Shown here: piece after piece, positions 36,143 to 55,190 of the stretch
Position numbering within the stretch: position 1 is the first letter of the stretch
How the letters are laid out: each line of letters starts with the position of its first letter
Assembly: GCF_035046505.1 (NCBI RefSeq)
Contig: NC_089821.1
Location: 198,796,377 to 198,860,376 of the forward strand
Source: Tiliqua scincoides
Lineage: Eukaryota > Chordata > Lepidosauria > Squamata > Scincidae
Direction of reading: 5' to 3'
Length of the DNA: 64,000 bases
The notes under the pieces: generated by a model
The model's database searches: none
The model's input: the letters and a program-made list of their open reading frames with translations, nothing else
What the model was told of the DNA's origin: nothing
Program-made: the position numbers and the translations under genes

Positions 36143-37122
36143 TGTTGCAAGGTGTTCCCAGATGTTGCAGGATATTCCAAGGTTCAAAAGCAAACTTAGT
36201 AGGCAAGAGTGGTGATCAATTCCAAGCGTTTATTGTATTCCCATCACACAGCGTCTCAAGGGATTCTTTCCAAGCATTGAGAGTGAATGTGAGAGTCAGA
36301 AGTGAGAAGAAGAGAAGCCCAGAGCGCCCTCTCCAGCTCACTTTTATTACAATGTGGGTTCCCTCCTTGAGACACGTCATTGGCTCAGGATAGCAGACAT
36401 TTGATTGGTGGGGTTACAAATCACCAGTTGTTCAGATTACATTCAACATATACAATTCACAGATTTTGAGCAGTCAGTAGGTAGTACTGCACTTTCAATT
36501 TTGCTCAGAACTGACCTCATCTCATAACCATCTCATGACTTCATCTTCATGTATCCAAAAGAATCCTTGAAATGCAACTTACTTGCCATGGGGTTTGCGG
36601 GCTCAGCTAAAAAAATTGCAGCCTTATGCCTTTCTCTGGGAACCTGACCTTTGATGTTAACTGGAAATAGCTTTGATATGTTTTCTTAAACCCTTTCATG
36701 CAGTTAGACCACTAAAACTTACTTAAGATAGTGTTAGTTACACTCGTTTAGGCACCAAAACTGGTTTTAAAATGAAGAATAAGGAAAACTAAGCTGGCTA
36801 ATATTTTCTATGAGATCCAGTATAAATATTTGCTATAATACTGTTTTCAGCATTTGTGTGCAGCCTGTTGCTCTTAAAAAGCCTTCAAATCGATTTTAAA
36901 AGCACAAATATTTTCCCCCCCTCTTCTTTGGAAAACAAAGGCCTATTGATGCAAATGTATCGACATTGTTCTGCAGAGAACATCTGTGGCATGCAGCCAA
37001 GTTCAGCCAACCGCTTGACTTTTAAACCGAAACCATTTTTTTTCTCTTTACTCTAACTTACAGACAGATCAGAAACATACGTTTCAGGTGAGCATAGTAT
37101 AGCATAACTATGCCTTCTATCA
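36143..37122 (-). mobile_element. Solo LTR inside exon 5 of B1
   Basis: This is the same insertion as at 1784-2844, at the identical exon position, so it was inherited through duplication. It is about 980 bp and lacks the extra internal repeat unit of the A copy. The right-hand duplication TATC is intact; the left copy now reads CATC. Confidence 0.75.
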
Positions 37123-38675
37123 TATCTACATCATCAGGAAGGTTCTCATAGTTGCTTCTGTGATCCTGTCTCATTTTATCAAATGTAGCCTTGTCCACAA
37201 CCTGAAACAATACCTTTTCAGTTAGCCTCTTTCCCAAGAAATTGCATATTTTCAATACAGAGCCTCGCAGATCCTGAAATTGGACAAATTTTTCCTAGGA
37301 AGTCATCTACAACAGGGTACCATAACTGCCTAATAACCTAATATCACAGAACAAGAAAATGATGACCCATATTTCAGAGAAACTGAACTTGCTCATTTCT
37401 CTAATGTCAGTTCTATATTGTACATTCTCTATTCGGTACTGCTTTGTTTGGAACTGCAGAAGAGGTGGGGGAGGCACTAAATTGCACGCATCTGGGTTCC
37501 TTCCTTTCCTTTTCAATCTGCTTCTATATTCCAGAATCCAAAGCCTTCAGGCTGTGGAGAATGCTTGACTAAAGGCAAAAAGGGGGGTGATTCCTGTGTG
37601 TTGCTTAATAAGAAGAGGAGAGCCCCATCCTCCAGACTTCCCCAGTGCTGATGCAGCCACGCCACTAGGGTTCTTGCTACATCCTATGGAGGAGTTTCAG
37701 GTGTCAAGGGCCTCCTCCATGTAAGGGAACATTTTGCCCTTGCCCCAGGGTAATCCTCTGCTGATGGTTCTACTCAGACCTGCACAAGCTACTTTGCTGG
37801 TGCATGTAGGACCTGGGTGGAGCTGGTGTATGTAGGATTGAGTGGACCTGGGTAGGGAGATCAAGGCCAGGAAGAGGAATAAGAAATTGGTGGCAACACT
37901 ACAGTCAGCGCTGCCCACTTCCTGCCCTGACACACACACTCCTGCCCCAGTCTCGCCCTGTTCCTTCTAGTACCTTCCCTGTTCTCCCATCCACTGTCCA
38001 CCCATCAACATACTGATGCTGGGGTTCCCTCAGTGGCTGCCATCACCCCGGTACAGCTGCTTACCTATTGTGGTAACAGCCAAGCTGCACTTTATGGGAT
38101 GTCACTGTCTGTAATGGCCATAAATGGCTACGCATCACCAGAACATGCATTCCAAACACACAGAGACTATTGGGCGATAAATAGTTGTGCCATGTCTTAC
38201 CTTCTTCATTTCTTCATATGTAAGGAAGAGGATATTAAAGTCATCCCTGTGAGCATACCAGCCTTCGACGTGATCTAACCATGAACCAGGTAGCACTGCC
38301 GGGAAATAAGTTATTTTGGTATAAACGTTATGCACATCTAAAGGCAAACAGATGGAGTTACAGGCTGTGATGTTAGAAAGTTCAACTTTCTCTCAGCCAT
38401 GAACCTGTTCGGATGCCTGAGCTCCCCATATCTAACCACCAGTATCTGCAATATGGGGATAAAAATACTGATCTACTTTCCAAGATATTCTGAAGGACTT
38501 CTGAGGACTTTGGAGACAATGCATGTGCTGTGCTTTGAAGACAATGAACGATTCGAATGCCACGTTTTGGTGACAAACTGAAAGAAACTAACTGCCATGA
38601 TTTCAGACAACTCTTGCTAGACTGATGAGACCACTTAATACAACTGAACGTGTTATGCAGCCTCATGATTTAGAC

Positions 38676-39173
38676 TAGTGGTCGTCAACCAACCCCAAAA
38701 TAAAAAAGTACGAGACTGGTGACACAGTCTCACACAGTATATGTGCTGAAGCGACCAGGAGTGGGCAGGGGCTGGTTGGTACCTGAGTTTCCTGAAGGCT
38801 AGTTTGAGGACTCCTGGCAGGGTGCCAATCGGTAAGGTGATGTGAGCTTGGCCCAGCGACAGCGTGATCCCATCTCCAATAGTGGGAAGTGATTAGTTGG
38901 TATAATACATGCTTGTTAGCAGAACCGAAGCCAGCGCAACTACCCTCTTGCTGAGTTGCCAGAAGATAGAATGAGATACGAAGTGAAACGGATAAGACTT
39001 AACCCATTTCACTTTGTATTATCACCGCTTTGAGTGTCTGTCTGCCAGGAGGTCCTCAGAGTAGCCTTCGGGAAGCACATGTACTCTTCCAACCCAGACC
39101 CCATGACACCTCCCCTATATGAGGTGTCACAACTCCCAGAGAGTTGTGACAAATGGGTTGAAGAAGAACACTG
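38676..39173. mobile_element. Non-autonomous hAT element (copy B)
   Basis: Orthologous to 4399-4924, with ATTTAGAC duplications at 38668-38675 and 39174-39181. It is shorter by small internal deletions. Confidence 0.85.
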
Positions 39174-39699
39174 ATTTAGACTACTGACAAGTGAAAGAAA
39201 AGCCGCTCAGGAAAAGGTAATCAATGAAAATTGAACCTGGTCTTTCTAGAAGAACATGCATAACAAAATATGTATTGAGTGATATGTCAGTCTAGCGCCA
39301 TGGTTTCCAAACATCTTCTCAGAAGTCTGAGAAGCACTAAGACTTTGCGGGAGTGGGAAAAAGGCAACGACGTAATCCCCAGGATTGCACCGCTGCCAGG
39401 GACAGAGGTTTTTTTTAACTTAATATGCAGGACCTCCAGGGGGTTTGGGAAGCCACTGGACAACACTCCTAGCACCTAGATTTCATTCTTAAAGGAGAAA
39501 GAAAGCAGAGAGACAAAAGTGCTTTATAATTCAATAGCCAATCATCCTTTCATTTACCATTTAAAAATCTCTCCATGAAAAAATCAAAATCTATTTCTTC
39601 TAATCTCGTTGAAAATTTAGAATAATGATAATAGGAGACCAAGACATCCTTTGGGTTTCTGGCCACATAAATAAGCTGCAGGAATAAAATGCATTTCTG

Positions 39700-40637
39700 T
39701 TTTTTTAAAACGGAGTTTATTTATTTATTACAGATACAGGTAAGGAAAATCAGTTAGACTTAGGGCTGGGACTACACAGGTTACACATGAGGGTATTGTC
39801 CATCGATTACAACATACATTAGTCCAAAAAAAAAATGATGTTTAAAAACGAAATTATTCATCAATACAAAAATTATCATATTTGTTAATCTACTGATTAA
39901 TAATTTAACTAAACAATCAATATTTTTTTATCTACAATTATCTATCCAATCATAAAAAGGCTTCAAATTTTTACTTATACGCTCTTCTTGCCACTAAACT
40001 AATATTTAGAATAAAATATTTCTTATCTGATTCTTAGTTTCTGATGTCGCATTTAAGAGGAATGTTTCCAGTTCAAATGGTAATACACACTTGAATATCT
40101 CTTGTAACAATTTATATATCATTTTCCAATATTTCTTTTTTTTTTTTTTTTTTGCATATCCACCACATCTAATAAAAAATTTCCTGAATTCTTTACTAAT
40201 CCAACATTTGTTTGATGACCCAGGGTACATTTTTACTATTTTCTCTGAAATTAAATACCATCTATAAATTATTTTATATAATTTCTTTTAAAGAATAACC
40301 TTTTTAGTTATCTCAATACCACTTTAATTTTTGCAATATTTGTGTTCCAAGTTTTGTTTTGCATCTACTTTGATTTAATATAATTGATAGAATACTCTTC
40401 ATTTCTAAAAAGAATTTGGTCCATTAATATCTACAAAAGGAAAAAAAAAATTCTACTTGTTCAGCCATTTTCACTTTCTGTCTTAGTACTTCCTTTGTTC
40501 TCTGTCATTCTGTTCTTTTTGAATTTAATCCAAAAATTCTTCCTCTTCTTCAAACATGCTCTCTGGACGTTCCCTCTTTTTTCTTCCTTAAAATTCTTAA
40601 TTCTGATAAGGACGGTTGCTTTTTCCATCTCCTGTCT
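39700..40637 (-). mobile_element. 5'-truncated L1-like LINE (copy B)
   Basis: Same insertion as at 5444-6495. The minus strand keeps a readable piece with 'YWKMIYKLLQEIFKC' and PFELETFLLN, consistent with the carboxyl end of L1 ORF2. The flanking direct repeat ends at 40658. It is about 110 bp shorter than copy A. Confidence 0.8.
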
Positions 40638-40659
40638 CAGGAATAAAATGTATTTCTGA

Positions 40660-42670
40660 TCACCTCTGTTTCCCCCCCCCCCCAACCACATGGCTCCAAA
40701 GGGGAGGAGCCGCTTAACGTGAAATACTATCAGTGGAACTGAAATGTTATGTTAGAAGAATAGAGAACAGCAATTCAAGAAGTCAACGTGAGATGGTACA
40801 ATGAAAGGCCTCAACCAAAGGTTGAAGAAATAAGGTACTGAAGCTGGCAGACATCCGTACTTACTGGTTTTCTCTTGCTCTGAGACAGCAATTCCATCAA
40901 GTGCAAAACAATCAGTTCACCTCAGTAAATATGAGTGAGAAAGTGGAAGACAAGAGTGTATGAATGAACGGAGAACACTTTTCATCTTGTTCTCCAAGCT
41001 GCAGTTGCACAATCATTTCAGTGTCACAACGTGATTCTCTGGCTGCGAGGTATGTGTGAGATGAGATAATGAGTAGGGCGCTAGGACGTTGTTGTATTAA
41101 TAGCTTAGCTTGCCATTTTCTTTGCTGAGATGTACTCAATAAAGCTTTCTTTAAAGTTGGTAATGTCATCTCAGAGTGGCTCCATTCGGGATCAAAAGAC
41201 CCCACTATAGTGGGGAAACCCCCTAAGCGCTGTGCAATTGTTTTGATTCCTGTTGTCTGGGGACAGACCCTATTGGATCAGAGTCAGCTAGCCCTCTAAC
41301 AGTTCCATTGACACTGATAGGAAACAGCTCTCAAGATTTCAGACAGAAAATCTTCTCTTTCCTACCTGGAGAACTGGGGAGCTTTTGCATGCTCTTCCAG
41401 TGAGCTATGTACCCTTGGTGAAAAGCTTGGGATGCTTCATTCAGCCTCATTCGCAGTCTACCCTGGAGATCAGAGGTGAGGCAAATCTCTTCCAAGATTT
41501 CACACATGAAAATAGGGACCCTCTTGTAGTGCTCTGACTACATGGGAGATGAATAAGGGACTATTCACAGCTCTGGAGGTAAGACTGGCTGGAGTGGTAG
41601 ACCAGAGGTGGATGCAGGATAGGCAGGCCAGGAGCCCAAGGCTGCACTATAAGAGCCAGAAGTAGGGATAGCTCAAAAAGATGAGGAGGCCAGGGGGTTA
41701 GTTCTAAGGAAGAGCTACTGGGCCAGTGAAAGCTCAGGAGAGATTATTGGAGGATTTTAAGGGAAGCTGGGAAACCCCAAGCCTCCATGAAGGACAGGAG
41801 TGTTTCAATGGTCGGTTCTTCATTGGTGCTGGGATCACCTGTAGAGCCCCAAACTCTCCCTTTTGAGGGGGTTTCCTCCAAGTGTGGGTCTGGGTGAGGG
41901 TTGACAGATGACTGTCTAAGCCAGTTTCCCTTTCCATTGTTACATGATACTGTTACATGGTTTATTGTATATTTTATAAGCAGTAGTCACTTTGCAACTG
42001 CCTGTTTTCCATCAGATTAAAGGCCAGGAAAGTGTTTGTTAATTTGGTTAAAGATATGCTAGAGTTGCATTTGTCCCGAGTATTGTTGGTCATTCACCAT
42101 TCAAAATAAACAGCAGAAGTAACAGTGTGCAAGCTGCCTGGCCTCCCTACTCATATATTGGCACTAAATGGGCACATGTCCCCATTGCCCTCTGAAATTC
42201 AACTTCTGGCTACCCTTAGGAGATAAGACAAACCTAAAGAAGGAAAATGCTAGAACCTCTCACTCAACATGCTCAAGTGTTCCAAAAGGCAAAACTACAG
42301 AATAAACAAGTTAATTAACACGGAAAGATACGTGATACTTATGAGCATCAAACAGAAAGCACTGGATGAAGTTATTAAACTTGCTGACCTTGGGCCAGTG
42401 GCTTTCTAAAGCCACCCAATCCCTCACCCCACTGCAAACCCCAGATTTCTTGTGAGAAGATACAAATGGGTAGGAATCCCATGGATGCTGCCCAGACAAA
42501 GGGCAGTTTACCTACATGGTAGTACAACATTTAGAAAGCAATTCCCCATGTTTCAGAATTTGATGTCACACAGCTCTGGCTAGGATTTCAGTGATCTTTC
42601 TTTTGAACAAATACAGATTACATGTACACACTGCATACATAAATGTTCCTCTTTCCAGCAGAGGGCAGGC
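40660..42670. other. Intergenic region between B1 and B2
   Basis: Matches 6517-8591 of block A. It keeps about 60 bp that resemble sequence 3' of SULT exon 2 (40725-40775), which marks where B1 was truncated. No gene is seen. Confidence 0.5.
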
Positions 42671-49582
<6,912 letters not shown>

Positions 49583-50127
49583 CACTAACACCACTGGTAC
49601 AGTGATACAAGAGTGACAACAGTTCCTAGCATTATGAATTATGGTAGAATGAGTATTAACAAAGAGCATGTATAAAAATCATTCTCCCTTGGTATTGAGG
49701 CATTCAAGGTTCCTTCTCATGCAGTGTCAACCAAGTGCTGAAAATGAACTGACCAGAATGCAAACATCAATGCTATCTGTTTCACTTCAAGGGCTTGCTG
49801 TAATTGATCATGTAGCTCTTGAGGTTCTTAAACTCTGATTAAAGAATGATTCACATGATTTTGTGGACTTGTTTCATTTTGGGGAGGGGGAGTGTTTCAT
49901 TTGCACCAAAGCCCATGAAACCACACACTGCCTTCTTACCACTATCTTTAGGCTAAAAGACTAACCTGTTTTGGATCCTCTCTGCATCATTTGAGAATGG
50001 GATACCTTTTGCACTACATTTTCAAATAATACCACTTCCAACATTAGTGACAAATCTTCATGGATCATAAATACAGAGTGCCATTAATCCTGATAATCAT
50101 GTAAGATATTTTCCAGTTATTATTTAA

Positions 50128-50207
50128 GGCTGCAGTCCTATGCACACTTTCCTCAGAGAAGTCCCATTGAACACAATATGGCTTACTTCTGAGCATGCAT
50201 AGGATTG
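50128..50207. repeat. Short interspersed repeat with inverted ends (block B copy)
   Basis: Orthologous to the repeat at 20926-21010, upstream of B2 exon 1. Confidence 0.55.
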
Positions 50208-50562
50208 TACCTTAAATCAACAAGATTATTTAATGAGAGATGCAATGTGATAGTAAACATTCTAGGTACAGTCCCAGAAACTCATCTAAACAGCAACAGC
50301 AACAATATTCCATTTCTTTTTCCAGGAAGTAATCAAGTCCATAATGGAGGAATTAGTTCTCAAAGAATAACCATGTCATGCTGTTGCAGCAAAAATGTAA
50401 GACTTCTGGCACCATGAAACCAGTAAAGCATACTTTAATGTGAACAACTTTTCAAGTTGCCTTGAAAGATTCTGTCACAAGATTTTCTGTCATTATAATT
50501 CAGTAAAGCTCTTTCTGCACTAATATGTTTTGATGGGAGATGCTGATAGAGACAATGCTTAC

Positions 50563-50659
50563 CTTCCAAGAGCTCCTTTAAACCGGTCAGAGAAACTTCT
50601 TTTGTCTCCTGGAATTTCCTAGTCAGTCTGGGTCCTGACATTCAGATCCTCAAGCACAG
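50563..50659 (-). pseudogene. Remnant of the unrecognised gene fragment, block B
   Basis: The minus strand reads RKFQETKEVSLTGLKELLEG and then a GTAAGC donor, as in block A exon 21354-21472. A two-base loss upstream changes the frame, and the first bases of the exon are replaced by the GC-rich island that begins at 50660. The partner exon is not in its original orientation here. Confidence 0.5.
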
Positions 50660-51429
50660 AAAATGACCAGCGCCTCCAGCGCTAATGGTGGTTACCCCCG
50701 CCCCCGCCTGATGCGACAGGCTGGGGCTTTGTTCCCCATTGGCCCGCCTGCTCCTGGGGGCGCGTCATATAGTCTGGAGTCAGTCCCGAGCGAGCGGTGA
50801 CGCGGGTGCTCCCGTTTCACCGGGCTACAGAGCAGAGGCTGCAGCGTGGTCGGCTGCAGTTGAGTTGCGGTGGGAGCGCTCTCCTCAGCGCCTGCTGGGC
50901 GGCTGCTGAGCCGGGAGACGCGCGCCACCTGCCGCGCCTGCGGCTCCAGCGGGGCGCTGCTCGGGCGGTCACGGCGCCCGTGCACCGGAGCGCCCGGCGA
51001 TCGGCTCCCGTCCCGGTGGGCGCGCGCCCGCTCCCCGCCGCGCCTGTGGCCAGCGGAGGCGCGACAGGGCACTCGGCTCAGTGCCCAGAGCCTGCCGCTC
51101 GGGCGGGTCCGGGCGCTTGGACCAGCGCCTGCCGAGCGCCCCCCCGCGCCGAGGGGGCTGCATGCTCTTCCCGCCGCGCCCGTGGCCGGCGGAGGCTCCG
51201 CGCGAGCTGGCTCAGGCGCGCGGGCGCTCACCCGCTGGGAGCGAGTCGGAGCGCTGCCGGCGGTGGCTGCGCCCGCCCGTGCAGCTTGCCCGGTCCAGTG
51301 CGGGGGCCGCGCGTGCCGCTTAGGCGGTTCGCGCGCGCTTTCTGGGCTGCGCGCGGGCTTCCCGCCGGCCGCCCGCCTTGGGCAGGCGGCCAAGACGCTC
51401 TGGCGCCATTTTCTCCCGCTTGCCCGCAG
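50660..51429. other. GC-rich, CpG-dense island private to block B
   Basis: About 770 bp of strikingly GC- and CpG-rich DNA replaces 1.35 kb of block A. An inverted CCAAT (CCCCATTGGCCCG near 50733) and a weak TATA-like CATATAGT near 50766 precede the densest part. Two related units, CGCGCC(T/C)GTGGCC(A/G)GCGGAGGC, occur near 51039 and 51176. Both strands have open frames, as expected from base composition, and I recognise no protein. It ends at GCCCGCAG, just where the exon-like CAATATTG begins. It could be a captured promoter/first exon. Confidence 0.6.
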
Positions 51430-51446
51430 CAATATTGTTCAAATGT

Positions 51447-51666
51447 TGAACAATTTGATTCCAAGTGTGAGCAAGAAAAAGGCACATGACATTCTTGACA
51501 CAGCTCAGTAGCATGTATCATACAGACTTGTCAGATGTGTGTAAAATGGTTGCATCACAGTGCCTGCATTAATTTCAAGTGTTTGCACTAGAATCAGTTT
51601 GCATCAATGATTTACTAAGGAACTGCCTACAATTCAAATATCTGAATGGTGTTTAAAGAGCCCATA
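51447..51666 (+). repeat. Block B copy of the inverted repeat arm
   Basis: Same orientation as arm 2 of block A, but at several positions (ATGATTTACTAAGGAACTGCCTAC, GCAAGAAAAAGG) it resembles arm 1. This suggests exchange between arms. Block B has only one arm. Confidence 0.75.
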
Positions 51667-52442
51667 AAGTGGGTATAAAGGGTTAGGGTATAAAGTGTGA
51701 TAAAAGAATATTTGGATGAGTTACATTACATCTTCAAAAGTTAGTATGGAACTTGGCATCTGAAAAATGATTGTAGTCCCAGGGATTTCTTCCTGGACGG
51801 AAATGTCCATGTGAACACTTTGCTATAGAAACCTTCTGTATTGCTCAGAGTTCTATAACTGTGACCACACATCTAATAAGATCTATAGAGACACAATATA
51901 AGACACTATCTAGTACAGCTAGAACTAATGATGTACCCCACATTATCCATCCAGTGCAGGAATCCCAGAAGGAAGGTTTCCCTTTACATTTGGCCTTTAA
52001 ATAAGAACTCAGTTTTGTTCACTGACAAGAAGCATGCCAGGTGAAGACCTGCATTTGAACTTCCACATTTTTTAACAGTTATTTAAACCGTATTTATTCT
52101 GTCTTTCCACCCAAATGAATTCATTTGTCAATGAAGCTTGCTGACCATGGCCAGTTGTTATCTGTCAGCCTAAGCTACACAACACCTCACCCCAATTGCA
52201 CCTCACCCCAGATTTCCTATAAGAAGGAGATGCAAGTGTGTAGGAAGTTATAGATGCTGACCTGATTTCTCCAGGCAATGGGCAGGGTACCTAAAGGATA
52301 GCACTATATTCAGAAAATAATTCCCCATGTTTCAGAATTTGGATCCACATTGCTCTAGCTGGGATTTCAGTCATCTTAATTTTGAACAAGTATGGATACA
52401 CACTGAATATATCAATGTTCCTTTTTTGAGCTGAGGTCAGGC
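51667..52442. other. Flank upstream of remnant B3
   Basis: Matches 23055-23600 of block A and then continues into sequence resembling the 3' flank of SULT genes. No gene is visible. Confidence 0.5.
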
Positions 52443-52553
52443 TCATAATTCATCTTTGATATCCCAGCAAAACTTCCATCCTCTCCTTGAAAACACTGTC
52501 GAACCGTTCACTCTGGGATACAGTCATCAGGTTTTTCCAGTCTCCAACAGTAC
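52443..52553 (-). pseudogene. SULT3A-like remnant B3 (last exon only)
   Basis: A last exon beginning GTVGDWKNL-type sequence and ending at TGA (52443-52445). Fourteen bases that normally encode KLPFK are missing, which changes the frame. No other exon follows: the sequence passes through an unclassified insert at about 52660-52975 and then joins material that lies upstream of A3 exon 1. It is what is left of the third gene in block B. Confidence 0.85.
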
Positions 52554-53092
52554 CTGGCCAGGAAGCAGAGAAAGAGAGAATAGCTAGGTTAACATGAATA
52601 TCTAGAACTTCTGTATTTTAAGGGGAAGGAAATACTAACATAGTACCAAACCCCACAGTGTTCCAGAACCCCCAGTGAATTAAAAAAAAAAAATCAGTGG
52701 ATACCAAATTAATGGAAAAATAGGTTTAAAAACCCACTTCCAGGTTTCTTGCTCTTCCATTGTCACCCCAGAATGCACCGGTATAGATGCAATACCACAT
52801 TTAACCGCTAGATGAGGTGAATAATAGAATCTATTGGAATGAAATTATAGTTATTTAACAATGTGAAGGTAGGAATTTGGATTTTGATGCTTTTTTCCTT
52901 GTTCCAAAGCATTTAAAAGTGGACCTCAGTAACAGTGGTGAGTCAAATCAGTGGATACCAAGGTCCCACTTGTATTCATGAGGAAATGTTTCTAAGTTGA
53001 TGGCTAAGACAGGGGAAATTATGTTATGAGTCATGGTAAAATGAGAATCAACGGAAGGAATGTATAAAAATCATTCCCCCTTGGTATTAGAG
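52554..53092. other. Intron remnant with an unclassified insert, then deletion junction
   Basis: About 310 bp at 52660-52975 are inserted relative to A2. Both ends carry ATCAGTGGATACCAA, suggesting a small repeat element. At about 53029 the text switches to the sequence found at 31438 in block A, which marks a deletion of roughly 7-8 kb. Confidence 0.55.
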
Positions 53093-53546
53093 CAGGGGTG
53101 TCCAAAGTTTTTGGCAGGAGGGCCACATCAGCTCTCTGACACTGTGTCGGGGGCCGGGGAAAAAAAGAATTAATTTACATTTCAAATTTGAATAAATTTA
53201 CATAAATGAATATATTAAAGATGAACTTATATGAACGAATGAAGGTCTTGCAATAGCTCAAGGCCTATAAAAGGCCTTGCACAAAGCAAGGCTGGCCTTT
53301 CCTTTGCTGCCGCTGCTGCATCACAGATGTGAAAGAGCAAGCAGTGGAGGGAGCCCTCATCCCACAGCTCACATGAGAGGTCAAACAGTCGCCGTCAATC
53401 TGAGAGAAGTTGCGTTGGACCAGTGTGGGCTTCAACAAACCTCCGGAGGGCCAGAGGCTCATTGGAGACTGGGGGCTCCCTGAGGGCCGCATTAAGAGAC
53501 CTTGAGGGCCGCAAGTGGCCCCCGGGCCGGGGTTTGGGCACCCCTG
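53093..53546. mobile_element. Non-autonomous hAT element private to block B
   Basis: Inverted ends CAGGGGTGTCCAAAG and (reverse strand) CAGGGGTGCCCAAAC, with an exact 8-bp duplication TATTAGAG (53085-53092 and 53547-53554). Block A has the empty site near 31496. No coding capacity. Confidence 0.92.
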
Positions 53547-53689
53547 TATTAGAGGAAGCCAATGATACTTTGCATGCATTGTGTCAACCAAGTGCTGGAG
53601 ACTGATTTTTTGGAAAGCAAATGTTTAGTTCACTTCAAGGGCTTTCTGTAATGGATGGGTGTAACAGAAGTGCCCTTCAGATACCTAAA

Positions 53690-54490
53690 ATCAGGTTAAA
53701 AAAGAATGATTCACACGATTTGACAGACCTGTTGAACTTTTTTGGAAGTTTGCAACCAAGTCCATGAAATGCTTCACACACTGCCTTCCTACCACTACCT
53801 GTGGCCAAATGAACCGCAGTCTGTTTTGGCAGTTTGGGCCTAGTTTGGGCAGTCTGGCCCTGGATGTGGAATGAATAGCACTTGGGGGACCCATCCTTTA
53901 TCTCCTTACCTATCATCCTAACTTTGGCCACCAGGCTTGCCCAACTACTACATTACGCATATGTTGCTTGTGCTGACATGCACCACAGCCACTACCTCCT
54001 CCCCAGCACTATCTACTAGTTTATCCAAATGAGACATGATATCTGCAACCTTCACATCAAGCAGGCAGGTCACCCTGAAGTCCAAACATCCATCGCAACC
54101 CTCCTCCTATGTTCTTGACTACTCTTATGGTCTATGTTCTTGACTACAGAAATGTTTGCTTTCACGCTGCCAAATGCATTGCATGTGTTCCCACTGTGTC
54201 TGTGGGCCGTTCTGCTGACAAATGCTCTTTCTGTCAGTGGAAAGTCCACAGAGCTTTGGACTTCAAACCCCATGTCCTGCAGCAACCTTTCCTGTTCAAG
54301 TTGAAGGATGGCAGTGTGGGCTTTTCTGCTGACAAATGCTCTTTCTGTCAGAGGAAAGTCCACAGAGCTTTGGACTTCAAACCCCATGTCCTGCAGCAGC
54401 CTCCCCTGTTCAAGCTGAAGGATCTTGTCAGCTCTGCTCCCATAGACTGCTGCAGTAGCCGCCTTTCAGGAGTTCAGTTCCTCCTTTAAT
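53690..54490 (-). mobile_element. Old CR1 ORF1 remnant (copy B)
   Basis: Orthologous to 31640-32440, with the same internal duplication of about 120 bp. Degraded, no intact frame. Confidence 0.7.
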
Positions 54491-55190
54491 TGTTCTTCGC
54501 TCTTCCTTCAGTATCAGCATGTATGCTACAAGGGTTTACACTTATCCATACTGCAAGACATTATCCAAGATCTTGATATAAGGTCTGGGAATGGTGGAGG
54601 AGGAGAGGAGCAAGTCCTGGACCAAGACCACAGCAAGATTTACTTCCCATTTTACCCAATAGATAGCCTTTCCTCTGCTTTCAGCTCAGGATCGCATAAA
54701 GGATTAAAAGAAAGGGAATAGAAAGAAACTAGCAGAGATCACTGCCAAGCCCCTTTTATCCTTCCATTTTTTCATAATACTGATTATTTACTCTATATTC
54801 TGTAGTTATTTATTCTGCAACTGCCTGCTTTCCATTGCTTTAAAAGCCAGGAAAGAGTTTGTTCTTTTGGTTAAACATCTACTGAAGAAGTATCTGTCTC
54901 GAGTATGGCTGGTCATTCACCAATCAAAATAAACAGCAGTAGCAACAGTGTGCAAACTGTGAGGAGAAGATGCAAGTGGTTTAGCATCCCTTGGATGCTG
55001 CCCTGATTTCTCTAGACAAAGAACAAGGTACCTCACATGATAGCACAACATTTAGAAAATAATTCTCCATGATTCAGAATTTGGTGTCACACAGTTCTAG
55101 CTAGGATTTCGGTCATCTTTATTTTGAACAATATGGCTGACATGTACACACTGCATATATAAATGTTCCTCTTTCCAGCAGAGGGCAGGC
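54491..55190. other. 3' flank of C1
   Basis: Matches bases 1-698 of block A. A reverse-complement AATAAA lies near 55120, about 70 bases past the C1 stop, and could serve as poly(A) signal. Confidence 0.5.

Larger units (their letters stand above)
35165..39675 (-). pseudogene. SULT3A-like relic B1 (exons 3-6 only)
   Basis: Sister copy of A1. Exon 6 is 35165-35289. Exon 5 spans 36112-37273 and is split by the same solo LTR (36143-37122). Exon 4 is 38201-38295. Exon 3 is 39552-39675, 3 bp shorter than normal but in frame, reading TRLEEIDFDFFMERF. The exon 3 donor is lost in the same way as in A1 (TGAAAG instead of GGTAAG). Exons 1 and 2 are missing. A private deletion removes about 120 bp of intron 5 near 35487. 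Shared lesions show A1 and B1 were already dead in their common ancestor. Confidence 0.9.

Noticed and set aside
50692-51511. Open frames of 213-246 aa on both strands in the GC-rich island
   Set aside because: Overlapping opposite-strand frames of low-complexity Ala/Arg/Pro composition with no recognisable domain; a base-composition effect.
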